From assembly GCA_942491145.1 (NCBI GenBank), contig CALOBC010000045.1:1-64000 (forward strand): a DNA stretch of 64,000 bases, in the 5' to 3' direction. This DNA comes from CAXQUZ01 sp942491145 (GTDB lineage Bacteria; Myxococcota_A; UBA796; UBA2385). A program made the translations under genes and the position numbers. The notes under the pieces were generated by a model. The model saw only the letters and a program-made list of their open reading frames with translations, did not search any database and was not told the origin of the DNA. Shown piece by piece: positions 1-8,271 of the stretch (its first letter is position 1; each line of letters starts with the position of its first letter).

Positions 1-1256
1 GTGCGATCCCTTATATGATGCATACCCTTTCAGATCCAAAGCAAAATGCCATGGGCAACCTGCCTTTGGAAAAGGCAGGGATAGATATCATCGTGGGCAA
101 AGTCGTTTCCTTTGATCCCAAGGCTTATTCAGTAACCTTGGAATCCGGTCAGGCTTTAGACTATGAGCGACTTGTTTTGGCAACCGGAACGGAAGCCGTT
201 TTGCCGCCAATCCCGGGGATTGTGAAAGAAGGCGTCTTCACTATTCGCAAGAGCATGTCGGCCATGGCTGAGCTCCGGGAGAAAGTGCACAAGGCAAAGC
301 ATGTGGTAATAATTGGCGGCGGTTTTATTGGCGCTGAGTTTGCAGATGAATTGTCGCATGAATCCAAGACCGGCGTCCATTTGATTGAAATTATGCCAAA
401 GATGCTGGTTACCGCATTTGACGATGAATTCTGTGATGAAGTGGCGAAGGTGCTGGGCTCTAAAGGTATCCATGCCCATTGCGGAAATCGAGTTGCATCC
501 ATTGATGGTAATAGCCGAGTTGAATTTGTAACCCTAGAAAACGGGAGAAAGATTCAGGCCGACATGGTGTTGGTGAGCACTGGTGCAAAACCGGCCAGTG
601 ATTTAGCTCAGAAGGCCGGCCTGCGAATTGTTGAAAATGGAGCAATCTGGGTTGATGAGTATATGCGAACTGACGCTGAGGATGTATTTGCGGTGGGTGA
701 CTGCGCTGTTAAACGGGATTTCTTTACACGGAAGGCCGCCCCCATATGGCTGGCTTCAACCGCAACAGCCGAAGCACGCAACGCGGGAACGAATATCTAC
801 GGTATTCGTGTGCTGCATCAAATTCAAGGGACCATCGCCGCCTTTTCCACCCAAATAGGCGGTGTTTCCTTTGCCAGCGCCGGGATGACCTGCCGCGCCT
901 GTCAAAAAGAAGGATTTCGGTATGTGACGGCCACTGCCGTTGCTCCCGATCGTCACCCAGGTATGCTTCCCGGAGCCCGTGAGCTTAAAGTCAAGCTGAT
1001 CTTCGCAGACAGGTCGGGTATTATTCTCGGCGGTCAGGTATCCGGTGGGCCATCAGCCGGGGAGCTTATCAATGTGATCGCGCTTGCGATTCAAAAAAAA
1101 GTAACTGTTCGAGAGCTTGACATGTTGCAAATTGCCACCCACCCATTGTTGACATCCGCACCGACCGTGCATCCATTGATTAATGCGGCCCATCAGGCCT
1201 TGGCGAAATTGCGTGTCACAATCAGAGAATTGTCACCGCTTAAAAAGGTGGCATAA
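1..1256 (+). CDS. FAD/NAD(P)-dependent pyridine nucleotide-disulfide oxidoreductase, 5' end cut by window edge
   Basis: The frame is open to base 1, so the ATG at 15 is internal and the N-terminal FAD-binding fold lies outside the window. The first full codons read A-I-P-Y and the split codon before them ends in GT, which fits the Cys-x-x-Pro-Tyr redox motif of the NADH oxidase / CoA-disulfide reductase group. Next come a second dinucleotide-binding fold (GGGFIGAEF, about 316-342), the FAD motif VFAVGDCA (about 680-706) and a C-terminal dimerisation domain. The family is cytosolic and passes electrons from NAD(P)H to oxygen, polysulfide or disulfides. The substrate here cannot be told. It ends 43 bp before the next gene, so the two may be cotranscribed. 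Confidence 0.85.
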   Translation, partial: AIPYMMHTLSDPKQNAMGNLPLEKAGIDIIVGKVVSFDPKAYSVTLESGQALDYERLVLATGTEAVLPPIPGIVKEGVFTIRKSMSAMAELREKVHKAKHVVIIGGGFIGAEFADELSHESKTGVHLIEIMPKMLVTAFDDEFCDEVAKVLGSKGIHAHCGNRVASIDGNSRVEFVTLENGRKIQADMVLVSTGAKPASDLAQKAGLRIVENGAIWVDEYMRTDAEDVFAVGDCAVKRDFFTRKAAPIWLASTATAEARNAGTNIYGIRVLHQIQGTIAAFSTQIGGVSFASAGMTCRACQKEGFRYVTATAVAPDRHPGMLPGARELKVKLIFADRSGIILGGQVSGGPSAGELINVIALAIQKKVTVRELDMLQIATHPLLTSAPTVHPLINAAHQALAKLRVTIRELSPLKKVA

Positions 1257-1299
1257 TTCTAGAAGAATTTTATGGATTTTAATTTAAGGAGGGGATGTT

Positions 1300-1491
1300 A
1301 TGAATATTTTAATGATACTATCCATTGTCGTAATTTGGCTATTTTCGATTTTTTCTTTTACTAAATGGCGATATCGTTCCAAAGCACAGAATGGGAGCAT
1401 CTCGTTCAGCGTATTAAATGATAGCGTCACAAATGCGTTTGTCATGGGAACAGCGGTAATTTTGTTGGTGGTAATTTTCTACCTAATATGA
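1300..1491 (+). CDS. small two-helix membrane protein, unknown function
   Basis: A 63-residue protein follows a strong ribosome site (AAGGAGGGG, about 1287-1295) at normal spacing. It has two hydrophobic stretches, residues about 2-20 and 46-62, separated by a short basic loop (KWRYRSK), so it should sit in the membrane as a hairpin. I do not recognise the family. It lies directly downstream of the flavoprotein gene and may share its transcript. Real coding is supported by the ribosome site and the clean hydrophobic pattern; function is unknown. Confidence 0.6.
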   Translation: MNILMILSIVVIWLFSIFSFTKWRYRSKAQNGSISFSVLNDSVTNAFVMGTAVILLVVIFYLI

Positions 1492-1635
1492 GTTTTGGGC
1501 ATGGTCCTAACGTGGCCCATTAAATTTCTCATTCCGGTAAAAATTGGAATCACGGAGTCCACAGAGAAAAATCTCTTTGAGCTCTGTCCCGCCTATGGTG
1601 AGATGAGAGATAAAAGCCGATGAAACATTAGTGTA

Positions 1636-1780
1636 TTGGCTCCTTTCATTTATGGAATAGAAAAGATGAGCGATGGTATGAAAAAATCAGCGGGGAGTAA
1701 AATGCGCGAAATCCTCGTTGCCTTGACTCAAAACCGTGTGATAGCGTTTATTGTTGGCGCCTTCGTTACACTGGTTCGCA
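1636..1780 (+). pseudogene. remnant of a Na+/phosphate cotransporter family protein
   Basis: The frame read from 1636 begins FIYGIEKMSDGMKKSAG and continues to about VGAFVTLV. This matches the first repeat of the NptA-type Na/Pi cotransporter family, where the next residues should be the QSSSATT signature. Instead the frame runs straight into unrelated sequence at about 1777. A stop lies just upstream (1621-1623) and there is no ribosome site. I read it as a fragment of about 48 codons left by deletion or recombination; family assignment is by eye. Confidence 0.5.
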
Positions 1781-2071
1781 CAGAAATTTCCGGGATGGCT
1801 AAAATCCTGGGGCGAATGATGCGGGCCGTTATTGTTCCGTTTACGACGGATGAGCTCCAACAGCTATGCCGGTCTGACCTATGAGCGGTTGGGAATTGCT
1901 GGACTGATGTGGCCTTGCCCGAATTCAGATCATCTGGGCACCCATTTTCTGCAGATTCATTTCGGAAAAAACCGCACAAACGTGCTCACCAATACCGAAG
2001 CTTTTAATCCCTTGGCCAAGATCCTTGAATTTAAGGTGAGCGCCGTGAATATCGCAAAGTTATCTGAGTAA
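1781..2071 (+). pseudogene. remnant of a molybdopterin oxidoreductase (formate dehydrogenase alpha type)
   Basis: Joined in frame to the cotransporter fragment, the sequence reads EISGMAKILGR and then TTDELQQ. After a shift of frame near 1845-1860 it continues YAGLTYERLGIAGLMWPCP. The ISGMAK and YERL...WPCP patterns are typical of the C-terminal half of formate dehydrogenase catalytic subunits. The fragment ends at a stop at 2071 without the rest of the domain. No start, no ribosome site and at least one shift mark it as debris. The direct fusion to another broken gene implies an old rearrangement. Confidence 0.5.
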
Positions 2072-2132
2072 GTCCGCTGTGTCACTTTATAAGTTAACAG
2101 GCTAACTTCATTTCACCTTTCAATATCTTGAA

Positions 2133-2425
2133 TCAATGGCTCACAGGCTCAAAGACTTCGTAAAAGGTTTTTTCTCCGATGATAGAATCTATTTTGCCCT
2201 GAATATCCCTTCTTTCTTTGCTGTGCAGCCATTTGTCCCAGTTCTCAGCCGTCTCCCATTGCTTCTGACCAGGTATTCTCCCGGATTTTCAAGGCTTCTT
2301 AATGTCTCGCGAGAAATATAACCCGGTTGTTCTTTTGAATGGGAGCTTAATTCCCCAAGAAGCGAAATCAGTTTTTCTATCTCATCAATTTGGAATTTCC
2401 GTATACTCATAACTTGAACAGACAT
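2133..2425 (-). pseudogene. antibiotic-biosynthesis-monooxygenase (ABM) domain protein with a one-base frameshift
   Basis: The start at 2425 has a good ribosome site (AAAGGAGG). The first 55 or so codons read to SLENPGEYLVRS. Near 2258-2264 the frame must shift by one base (a missing C in what was probably AGCCAATGG) to continue QWETAENWDKWLHSKERRD and end EVFEPVSH at the stop at 2133-2135. The repaired protein is about 97 residues, the usual length of an ABM dimeric alpha-beta barrel, a family of small oxygenases and heme or quinone enzymes. Whether the shift is decay or a sequencing error cannot be decided here. Confidence 0.7.
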
Positions 2426-2616
2426 TTTGTCCTCCTTTCAGGTTGTTATACTGAACACGCACATAACTACTGGTATTTTTAAAGAGCAATTAGCATGCCA
2501 TAGCTGATTAAATATATAATTCTTACAATATCAATAGGTTACTTTTATATTAACAATTATGACAGTATGTAAAACAAAAAAAAAAATCGAATAATATAGA
2601 ATTTTCTTTTGTAAAA

Positions 2617-2638
2617 TTTCGAAATTTTTCTACATTGA
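2617..2638 (+). promoter_or_regulatory. putative upstream activator box shared with the stress-protein promoter
   Basis: The sequence begins TTTCGAAATTTTTCTA and ends CATTGA. It recurs at 7976-7997 with one base changed (TATTGA). In both places the end of the box is about 79 bp before the first base of a sigma-54 core, the usual range for an enhancer-binding activator. It contains the palindrome TTTCGAAA. The assignment as a protein site is inference from conservation and spacing. Confidence 0.55.
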
Positions 2639-2716
2639 CAACATGACAGGACCAATTCCGAGCGGCTAAATTTGTAACCTGCTGAATTTATGACAAAAGA
2701 ATTTGGAAACATACAA

Positions 2717-2732
2717 TGGCATGCTTTATGCT
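2717..2732 (+). promoter_or_regulatory. sigma-54 (RpoN) promoter core upstream of the DUF169 gene
   Basis: TGGCATGCTTTATGCT has the GG and GC elements exactly 12 bases apart, as in the -24/-12 consensus TGGCAC-N5-TTGC. It lies 150 bp before the DUF169 start codon, giving a long leader. The same core with one base changed occurs at 8077-8092. Transcription should therefore need RpoN and an AAA+ activator. Confidence 0.7.
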
Positions 2733-2881
2733 GTTCAAATCATAAAGTTAGGACAACTTTTTTGTCACACTGAAAATTAATAATTACTACCAATTCGGAA
2801 TGAAAAATTTTTGCTACTAACCCACAATAGATTTCGTCCATTCAGAAATCCAGAAATCTGGAACGAAAGGAGGTAAGTAAA

Positions 2882-3800
2882 ATGTTAGATAGGAATATCA
2901 CTCAAGCATCTGATACAGGAAGCTATATTGACACTGCCAGGTATCTAAATGATGTTGAACTTGCTGAGATGCTTCTCGAAAATGGGAAACAAAACGGTGG
3001 TAAACTCAGCTACTCGGATATCGTGTTCAGCCAGCGGAACTTCTTAAAAATGAAATACTACCCGGTGGCGATTAAATACTTTTTTTCAGAGAATGAACTT
3101 GAGGATTTTAAGAAAAATGCGGATTACAAAATAGCATTTCACCCATATACTTTTTGCCATTATGTCGCTGCATCTCGACAACGTGGTGACATATTGCTCG
3201 GTACAAAGGACACGCTCGGCTGCACCAACGCCAAATACGTGATGGGATGGAAAGAGCTGGATGACAACGAAATTAAAAGCCACTTGAAATACACTAAGGA
3301 TTGGGATCAGGCAGAAAGGTTTGTGAAGACCAAGAAGCGACTGCCTGAAGGATTGCTCGCCTTTGCAACGGCTCCCCTACATAAGGCTCCCTATGAGCCG
3401 GATGTCATCCATGGTGTCAGCGATGTGCTGCAGGCTTATCACCTGGGAAATGACTGGTGTGCCGCACATGATACGCATCCATTTGAAATGACCATGACGA
3501 TGAATTCTTCGATATGTCATGGATGTGTGCAATGCCACATGCTCAGACAGCCGAACATTACGCCGATGTGCAGCAGCAGTAAAACCGCAGGTAAAACCGA
3601 GCAGGGTGAAATTAACTGGGTCTGGCCCGGTGACCAGCTCGAGCCCACGATCCGGTGGATGCTGGAACGAATCGTTCGGGATGGGGGTGTATCGTTTCCC
3701 CAGAACCGGCGAGACCTATCCTGGATTCGATGTCTGCAAGTTGTGTAACTTTCTGGTCTTTCAGAAAGCCCAAAGAAAAGAAAAAATAACCATCAAATAA
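2882..3800 (+). CDS. DUF169 family protein, frameshifted near the C-terminus
   Basis: The ATG at 2882 follows AAAGGAGGT. Family features are YYPVAIKYFF near the start, the FHPYTFCHY stretch, C-T-N-A-KYVMG, and the cysteine motif SICHGCVQCH. The frame as read ends at 3748 in unrelated residues. One base removed from the CCCC run at 3698-3701 restores FPRTGETYPGFDVCKLCNF and ends at 3800, the normal family ending with a second Cys-x-x-Cys. DUF169 proteins are common in anaerobes and have no assigned reaction; the cysteines suggest a metal site. A sigma-54 promoter lies upstream and the CMD gene follows 24 bp later, probably in the same operon. Confidence 0.8.
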
Positions 3801-3824
3801 TTCCTGAAGAGGTCAGAAATTGAT

Positions 3825-4203
3825 ATGCGAGATAAATATAGCGGTAAATTTCTGGAATTTGACCTGGGGAAAAGAGACGCCTGCAATTGATCTGAGGACA
3901 AAGTTACTTCTGTCACTTGCAAATGGAGTTGGCGCATGCAGATATCGCCAGGCAACACGTGAACTGGTAAAGGCGTATTCACTCGGTGTTTCTGTGGATG
4001 AATTGGATGAACTTTTTTCTTTGCTTGTATGGAATGGCGGGATAGGTACCTTTGCATCAGAGATAGGTACTTCAACCCTGTTTGGCGCATATCAGGCAAT
4101 AAAGGCCCTTGAAGGAAAAGGAAAAACCCGGAAAGAGGTAATGAGTGAACTTTTGGAAAAATTTGGCGAGAAAAACCCGGAAGTGAACGTGATGGCAATA
4201 TAG
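3825..4203 (+). CDS. carboxymuconolactone decarboxylase / AhpD-like family protein, frameshifted near the N-terminus
   Basis: The likely start is the ATG at 3825 (MRDKYSGKFLEFDLG) behind GAAGAGGT. One base must be removed from the AAAA run at 3870-3873 to join it to KETPAIDLRTKLLLSLANG. The remainder is a typical all-helical CMD domain with GACRYRQATRELVKA and ending NPEVNVMAI. Classical AhpD has a Cys-x-x-Cys pair; here only the single Cys of GACRYR is seen, so disulfide reductase activity is doubtful. Without repair the frame can be read from TTG at 3820. It probably forms an operon with the DUF169 gene. Confidence 0.75.
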
Positions 4204-4430
4204 CATCACGGTATCCGCTCACGGGTTCCCCGTCCTTTGCAAGGGGGTGCCTTCGGAGACGATTCAAAAGCCATTAGATGATTTGGCTGATACGATTGCA
4301 CAAAAACACAAAGAACACGATTTTACATAACACCGGGCTTAACCTTGCTCGTAATTCGGAAAGGGATCTGTGCATTGACAATGCTCATTTTTTAATAACA
4401 CATAATGGTAACCTAAAAAGGAGAATTATC
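4204..4430. other. intergenic region with a possible gene remnant
   Basis: Between the CMD stop and the hybrid cluster protein start there is no complete gene. A short frame at about 4261-4329 reads LDDLADTIAQKHKEHDFT before a stop, which looks like the tail of a lost helical protein that I do not recognise. The last 60 bp hold the dyad at 4372-4384 and the ribosome site AAAAAGGAGA at about 4415-4424. Confidence 0.4.
4372..4384. promoter_or_regulatory. perfect 13-bp dyad, candidate operator of the hybrid cluster protein gene
   Basis: GCATTGACAATGC is a perfect palindrome around a central A. It contains TTGACA (4375-4380), a consensus -35 hexamer; the best -10-like hexamer, CATAAT at 4401-4406, is 20 bp away, longer than usual. 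hcp genes are commonly controlled by CRP/FNR-family regulators that bind dyads, so this is the best operator candidate here. The regulator is not identified. Confidence 0.4.
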
Positions 4431-6095
4431 ATGTTTTGTTTTCAATGTCAGGAAACCGCCAAGAACACCGGTTGCACCGTAAGGGGGGTTTGCGGCAAAC
4501 CGGAGGAAACCGCCAACCTTCAAGACCTGCTGATTTTCGTGCTCAAAGGGATCTCGGTTTACGGTGAAAAGCTCAAGGAACTGGGTGCTGCGGACCGCAC
4601 CAACGATGATTTCATCTCCCAAGGCCTGTTTGCCACCATTACCAATTCCAACTGGGACGATGCCCGCTTTACCGCCATGGTCCAGGAAGGCCTCCAGCGA
4701 CGGGACCAGATCTGGTCCAGATTTCTGTCTGCTTACAAGGAGAAAAATGGTAATGATTTCGACGAAGAGCTACCCGAAGCCGCCACCTGGACTGCGGATG
4801 ATCCGGCGGCGTTTACCGAAAAGGCCAAATCTGTGGGCATTTTGGCCACCAAAAACGAGGATGTGCGCTCTTTGCGCGAGTTGTTGGTCATCGGGCTGAA
4901 AGGTGTTGCCGCCTATGCTGACCACGCCGCCATCCTGGGATTTCAAAAAGATGAAATCAACGATTTCATCGTGGAGGCCCAGGCCTCTACCACAAAAGAC
5001 TTGACGGTTGATGAGATGGTTGCGCTGGTCATGAAAGCCGGGGAAACCGCGGTCAACACCATGGCTCTGCTGGACCAGGCCAATACAACGGCCTATGGCA
5101 ATCCGAAAATCACTGAAGTGAACATCGGTGTGGGGTGCAATCCGGGTATACTGATCACCGGCCACGATTTAAAGGACATGGAAGAACTGCTCAAGCAGAC
5201 CAAGGGCACGGGCGTCGATGTATACACTCACGGCGAGATGCTGCCGGCCAACTACTACCCAGCCTTTAAAAAGTACGATCATTTCGTGGGTAATTACGGC
5301 GGCTCCTGGTGGCACCAGAACAAGGAATTCGAGTCTTTCAACGGGCCGATTTTGCTGACAACCAACTGCCTGGTGCCCCTGAAAAAAAACAACACCTACC
5401 TCGACCGGCTCTTTACCACCGGTGTGGTCGGCTATGAAGGTGCCGTACACATCGCTGACCGGCCCCAAGGCGGCGCCAAGGATTTTTCCGCTCTCATCGA
5501 AAAAGCCAAAACCTGCCCGCCGCCAACCGAGATCGAAACCGGCACCATCGTCGGCGGTTTTGCCCACCACCAGGTACTGGCCCTGGCCGACAAGGTGGTG
5601 GAGGCCGTAAAATCCGGCGCCATTAAACGCTTTGTGGTCATGGCCGGATGCGACGGCCGCCAGAAAACCCGCAGCTACTATACAGAAGTGGCCGAAAACC
5701 TGCCCGAGGACACGGTGATCCTCACCGCTGGGTGTGCCAAGTACCGCTATAATAAGCTTGCCCTTGGTGACATCGGCGGCATTCCCCGAGTGCTGGATGC
5801 CGGCCAGTGCAACGACTCATATTCCCTTGCTGTAATTGCCCTGAAACTGAAAGAGGTGTTCTGCCTGGAGGATATCAACGACCTGCCGGTCTCTTACGAC
5901 ATCGCCTGGTATGAACAGAAAGCCGTAGCGGTTCTGCTGGCGCTGCTTTACCTGGGTGTTAAGGGCATTCGCCTCGGTCCCACTCTGCCGGCTTTTATTT
6001 CTCCGAATGTATTAAAGGTTCTGGTGGAAAAGTTTGATATCAAACCGATCGGCGAAGTAAAGGCGGATGTGGAAGCAATGATGACCGGCCGTTAA
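4431..6095 (+). CDS. hcp: hybrid cluster protein (hydroxylamine / NO reductase)
   Basis: The frame is open further upstream, but ATG 4431 is preceded by AAAAAGGAGA and begins with the family's invariant start MFCFQCQETAKNTGC, giving 554 residues, normal for the family. The N-terminal cysteines bind one Fe-S cluster. The ligands of the Fe4-S2-O2 hybrid cluster are present in order: THGEM (His and Glu), TTNCLVP, MAGCDGR, LTAGCAKYRYN and DAGQCNDSYS. Hcp proteins reduce nitric oxide and hydroxylamine in the cytosol of anaerobes under nitrosative stress. The upstream dyad suggests regulation by an NO- or redox-responsive factor. It is transcribed alone, as far as can be seen. Confidence 0.95.
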   Translation: MFCFQCQETAKNTGCTVRGVCGKPEETANLQDLLIFVLKGISVYGEKLKELGAADRTNDDFISQGLFATITNSNWDDARFTAMVQEGLQRRDQIWSRFLSAYKEKNGNDFDEELPEAATWTADDPAAFTEKAKSVGILATKNEDVRSLRELLVIGLKGVAAYADHAAILGFQKDEINDFIVEAQASTTKDLTVDEMVALVMKAGETAVNTMALLDQANTTAYGNPKITEVNIGVGCNPGILITGHDLKDMEELLKQTKGTGVDVYTHGEMLPANYYPAFKKYDHFVGNYGGSWWHQNKEFESFNGPILLTTNCLVPLKKNNTYLDRLFTTGVVGYEGAVHIADRPQGGAKDFSALIEKAKTCPPPTEIETGTIVGGFAHHQVLALADKVVEAVKSGAIKRFVVMAGCDGRQKTRSYYTEVAENLPEDTVILTAGCAKYRYNKLALGDIGGIPRVLDAGQCNDSYSLAVIALKLKEVFCLEDINDLPVSYDIAWYEQKAVAVLLALLYLGVKGIRLGPTLPAFISPNVLKVLVEKFDIKPIGEVKADVEAMMTGR

Positions 6096-6279
6096 CAAGC
6101 ACACAAAAAAAATGGGACAGTTCTCAAATTGGAAAGAGACGGTATTTCAGAGGCGATTAGCTTGGAAATCTATTTTAATCAATTCTTTGACTGCCATCTC
6201 TTACCTTTAAGTGAGGTCCAGGGAGATTAAGGGGCAGAACTCCAAATTAAAGCCCCTATATTTTAAAGGAAAGTGAATA

Positions 6280-7485
6280 TTGGAGAAGAGTCAAAAAGTT
6301 GCACTTTTAGCGATTGGGGTAAATCTGGTTTTATTTGGGATGAAATACCTCTTTGCCGAGCTTTCAGGTAGTATGGCATTGAAGGCGGAGGCAATTCATT
6401 CGCTATCGGATGTTATTGCATCTTCCACCGTTTTTGCCGGATTGATTATCGCCAAACGCAAAACCAGATCGTTTCCTTATGGGCTATACAAGGTTGAAAA
6501 CCTGGTATCAGTAGTCGTTGCGTTGGCAATCTTTTACGCGGGCTACGAAATCGCTTGTGAAGCCATCAAAGGCGGTGCAACCTAACTACAGAATTTGGGT
6601 ATTACGATTGCAAGCGTGTTTTGCGCAATGGTCATTACCTTTGGATTTTCCCGTTATGAGGCCAGAGTGGGCGCTGAAATTGAGTCGCCCAGTTTGATAG
6701 CAGATGCCAGACATATGTGGGTGGATATGCTATCCAATACAGTGGTATTAGCAGGGCTTTTATCAAGCTTGGCCGGATTTAATTTAGACCGAATTGCGGC
6801 ATTTATTGTGGTGTTCTTCATCGCCTGGGCCGGTGGCAAGATTTTAATCGACGGTATTCGTGTTTTGCTGGATGCGTCTCTAGATTATCAGACACTGAGT
6901 TTGGCCGAAAAATTAATTTTAGACGAACCTCGAGTGATTGAAATACAAAACCTTATGGGTAGAAATTCGGGACGCTACAAGTTTATTGAGGCCAGCATCG
7001 TTTTAAAGACGCACGATCTGGACAAGGCGAATTTTATTGCCCATCGCATCGAAGCCAATATCAAGAAACAAATAAAAAATGTGGACCGTGCCCTGATTCA
7101 CTTTGAACCCACCCAGAAGGAAACACTTATTTACGCCCTGCCGCTAAAAGGCGCCAACCAAACCCAAATTTCCCCTCACTTTGGGGAGGCGCCGTATTTT
7201 GCGCTCATCAAGGTCAGAATAAAAGATAAGAAAGCAATCGAGCAAAAGATCATCGAAAATCCCTTTACACAGGTCGAGCACGGCAAGGGAATTTTGGTGG
7301 CAGAGTTTTTAAATAAATATTCCATAGATGAAGTCATCACCAAAGAATCGTTTGAAGGTAAAGGACCTTTTTATGTTTTCTCCAATGCGGCGGTTGAGAA
7401 TTTACAGAGTGAGAGAGAAAAAATTGAAGAAGCCCTGAAAGACATCGGTATTCACTTTGATCCCGCTGAATTAAAAACTTCATAA
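6280..7485 (+). pseudogene. cation diffusion facilitator transporter fused to a NifX/NifB-like domain, interrupted by one in-frame TAA
   Basis: Translation probably starts at TTG 6280 behind AAAGGAAAG. The first part has CDF membrane helices with HSLSDV (6400s), a metal-site His-Asp pair; after the stop the same frame continues with ARHMWVDMLSN, the second pair, then the cytoplasmic domain. The C-terminal 130 residues (ISPHFGEAPYFALI) match the dinitrogenase iron-molybdenum cofactor-binding fold. The only break is TAA at 6583-6585 (T-stop-L-Q); CAA would restore it, so it is one substitution from intact. CDF proteins export Zn, Fe, Mn or Co by proton antiport. Nonsense mutation or sequencing error are both possible. 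Confidence 0.8.
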
Positions 7486-7975
7486 TAACCAGCAACCCCA
7501 CTCAAGTCGCTTCCTGTCTCAGTTTATCCTATCCTAGCCGTCATCCGAACGTTTGTTGTTCTTGAAACTAATCTCGAAAGTGTATGGTGGCACCGTCTTT
7601 TGGTGAACTGCAAGATTTGAATACCATCCTCAAATGGCCGACGAACTCAGCAGGCTCAAAGTATGGGCTAATGCCGATACACGGAGCAGGCTTTCCAAAA
7701 CAATACCGGGACATATCCTTCCGGCCAGCACCTCCGCGTAAAGCCAAAATTAAATATCGATCAACTACAGCTGAAAATTAAAAACGAGCCGTCATCGAAG
7801 ATCCTATACAAACACGGAAGCGACGGACTTTCCAGGATCCCGATTACGGCGGACCCGGCTATAAATACAGAAGGTTTTTATTTGGTATTTTGGACATTCG
7901 CCTAGTTATCACCGCTGTTGTTGTCGGCTATTTTGAAGATTTCAAATTAAAAAGTCGAAAGAATGCTAAGTCAGA
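7486..7975. other. intergenic region with degenerate coding traces
   Basis: Two weak frames are seen. One around 7639-7740 reads MADELSRLKVWANADTRSR. The other, from about 7782 to 7997, has no start codon and reads KRRTFQDPDYGGPGYKYRR followed by a hydrophobic stretch. Neither has a ribosome site, and the second runs into the regulatory box at 7976. I treat them as relics of lost genes, not genes. Confidence 0.4.
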
Positions 7976-7997
7976 TTTCGAAATTTTTCTATATTGA
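7976..7997 (+). promoter_or_regulatory. putative upstream activator box, second copy
   Basis: It begins TTTCGAAATTTTTCTA and ends TATTGA, identical to 2617-2638 except for one base. Its end is 80 bp before the sigma-54 core at 8077, matching the first copy's spacing within one base. Probable binding site of the same sigma-54 activator. Confidence 0.55.
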
Positions 7998-8007
7998 GAG
8001 CGCCAAG

Positions 8008-8037
8008 AGTTACGGTATCTAATGAAAAGTTACGGTA
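8008..8037 (+). repeat. two direct repeats AGTTACGGTA, 20 bp apart
   Basis: AGTTACGGTA occurs at 8008-8017 and again at 8028-8037. The 20-bp period is close to two helical turns, so both copies face the same side of the helix, as expected for a dimer or two adjacent regulators. They lie between the upstream box and the sigma-54 core. No copy is seen at the first promoter, so this would be input specific to the stress-protein gene. Confidence 0.45.
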
Positions 8038-8076
8038 AGTGTCTGAAATTCTATTATTTATATCGTCTAATAGTGA

Positions 8077-8092
8077 TGGCACGCTTTATGCT
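8077..8092 (+). promoter_or_regulatory. sigma-54 (RpoN) promoter core upstream of the universal stress protein gene
   Basis: TGGCACGCTTTATGCT matches the -24/-12 consensus with 12-base spacing between GG and GC. It differs at one base from the core at 2717-2732. The start codon is 180 bp downstream, leaving a long leader that carries a hairpin. Confidence 0.75.
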
Positions 8093-8223
8093 CCCTATAG
8101 GATCTAAAAACAGTAAAGGCAACGTGGCGCAACTCCTTTGATAAATCTTCTCGATAAAATAGACGAACGAGAAAAAAGGAGAGTATCAAGATTAATCTGA
8201 AATAAGGGACGAAGCATGACAGC

Positions 8224-8254
8224 AGGCTTTTTTGGAATTTAAATGCAAAAGCCT
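8224..8254 (+). promoter_or_regulatory. leader hairpin next to the stress-protein ribosome site
   Basis: AGGCTTTT at 8224-8231 pairs with AAAAGCCT at 8247-8254 around a 15-base loop. The stem ends about 5 bases before the ribosome site GGGAGGT (8260-8266). It could protect the mRNA 5' end or tune translation. The stem is short and AT-rich, so the evidence is modest. Confidence 0.35.
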
Positions 8255-8271
8255 ATCATGGGAGGTCGAAA

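Larger units (their letters stand above)
2426..2881. other. 456-bp divergent intergenic region holding a sigma-54 control module
   Basis: No coding frame of interest is visible. The stretch is AT-rich and separates the minus-strand ABM gene from the plus-strand DUF169 gene. It holds the upstream box at 2617-2638 and the sigma-54 core at 2717-2732. The DUF169 ribosome site (AAAGGAGGT) is at about 2868-2876. Confidence 0.7.
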
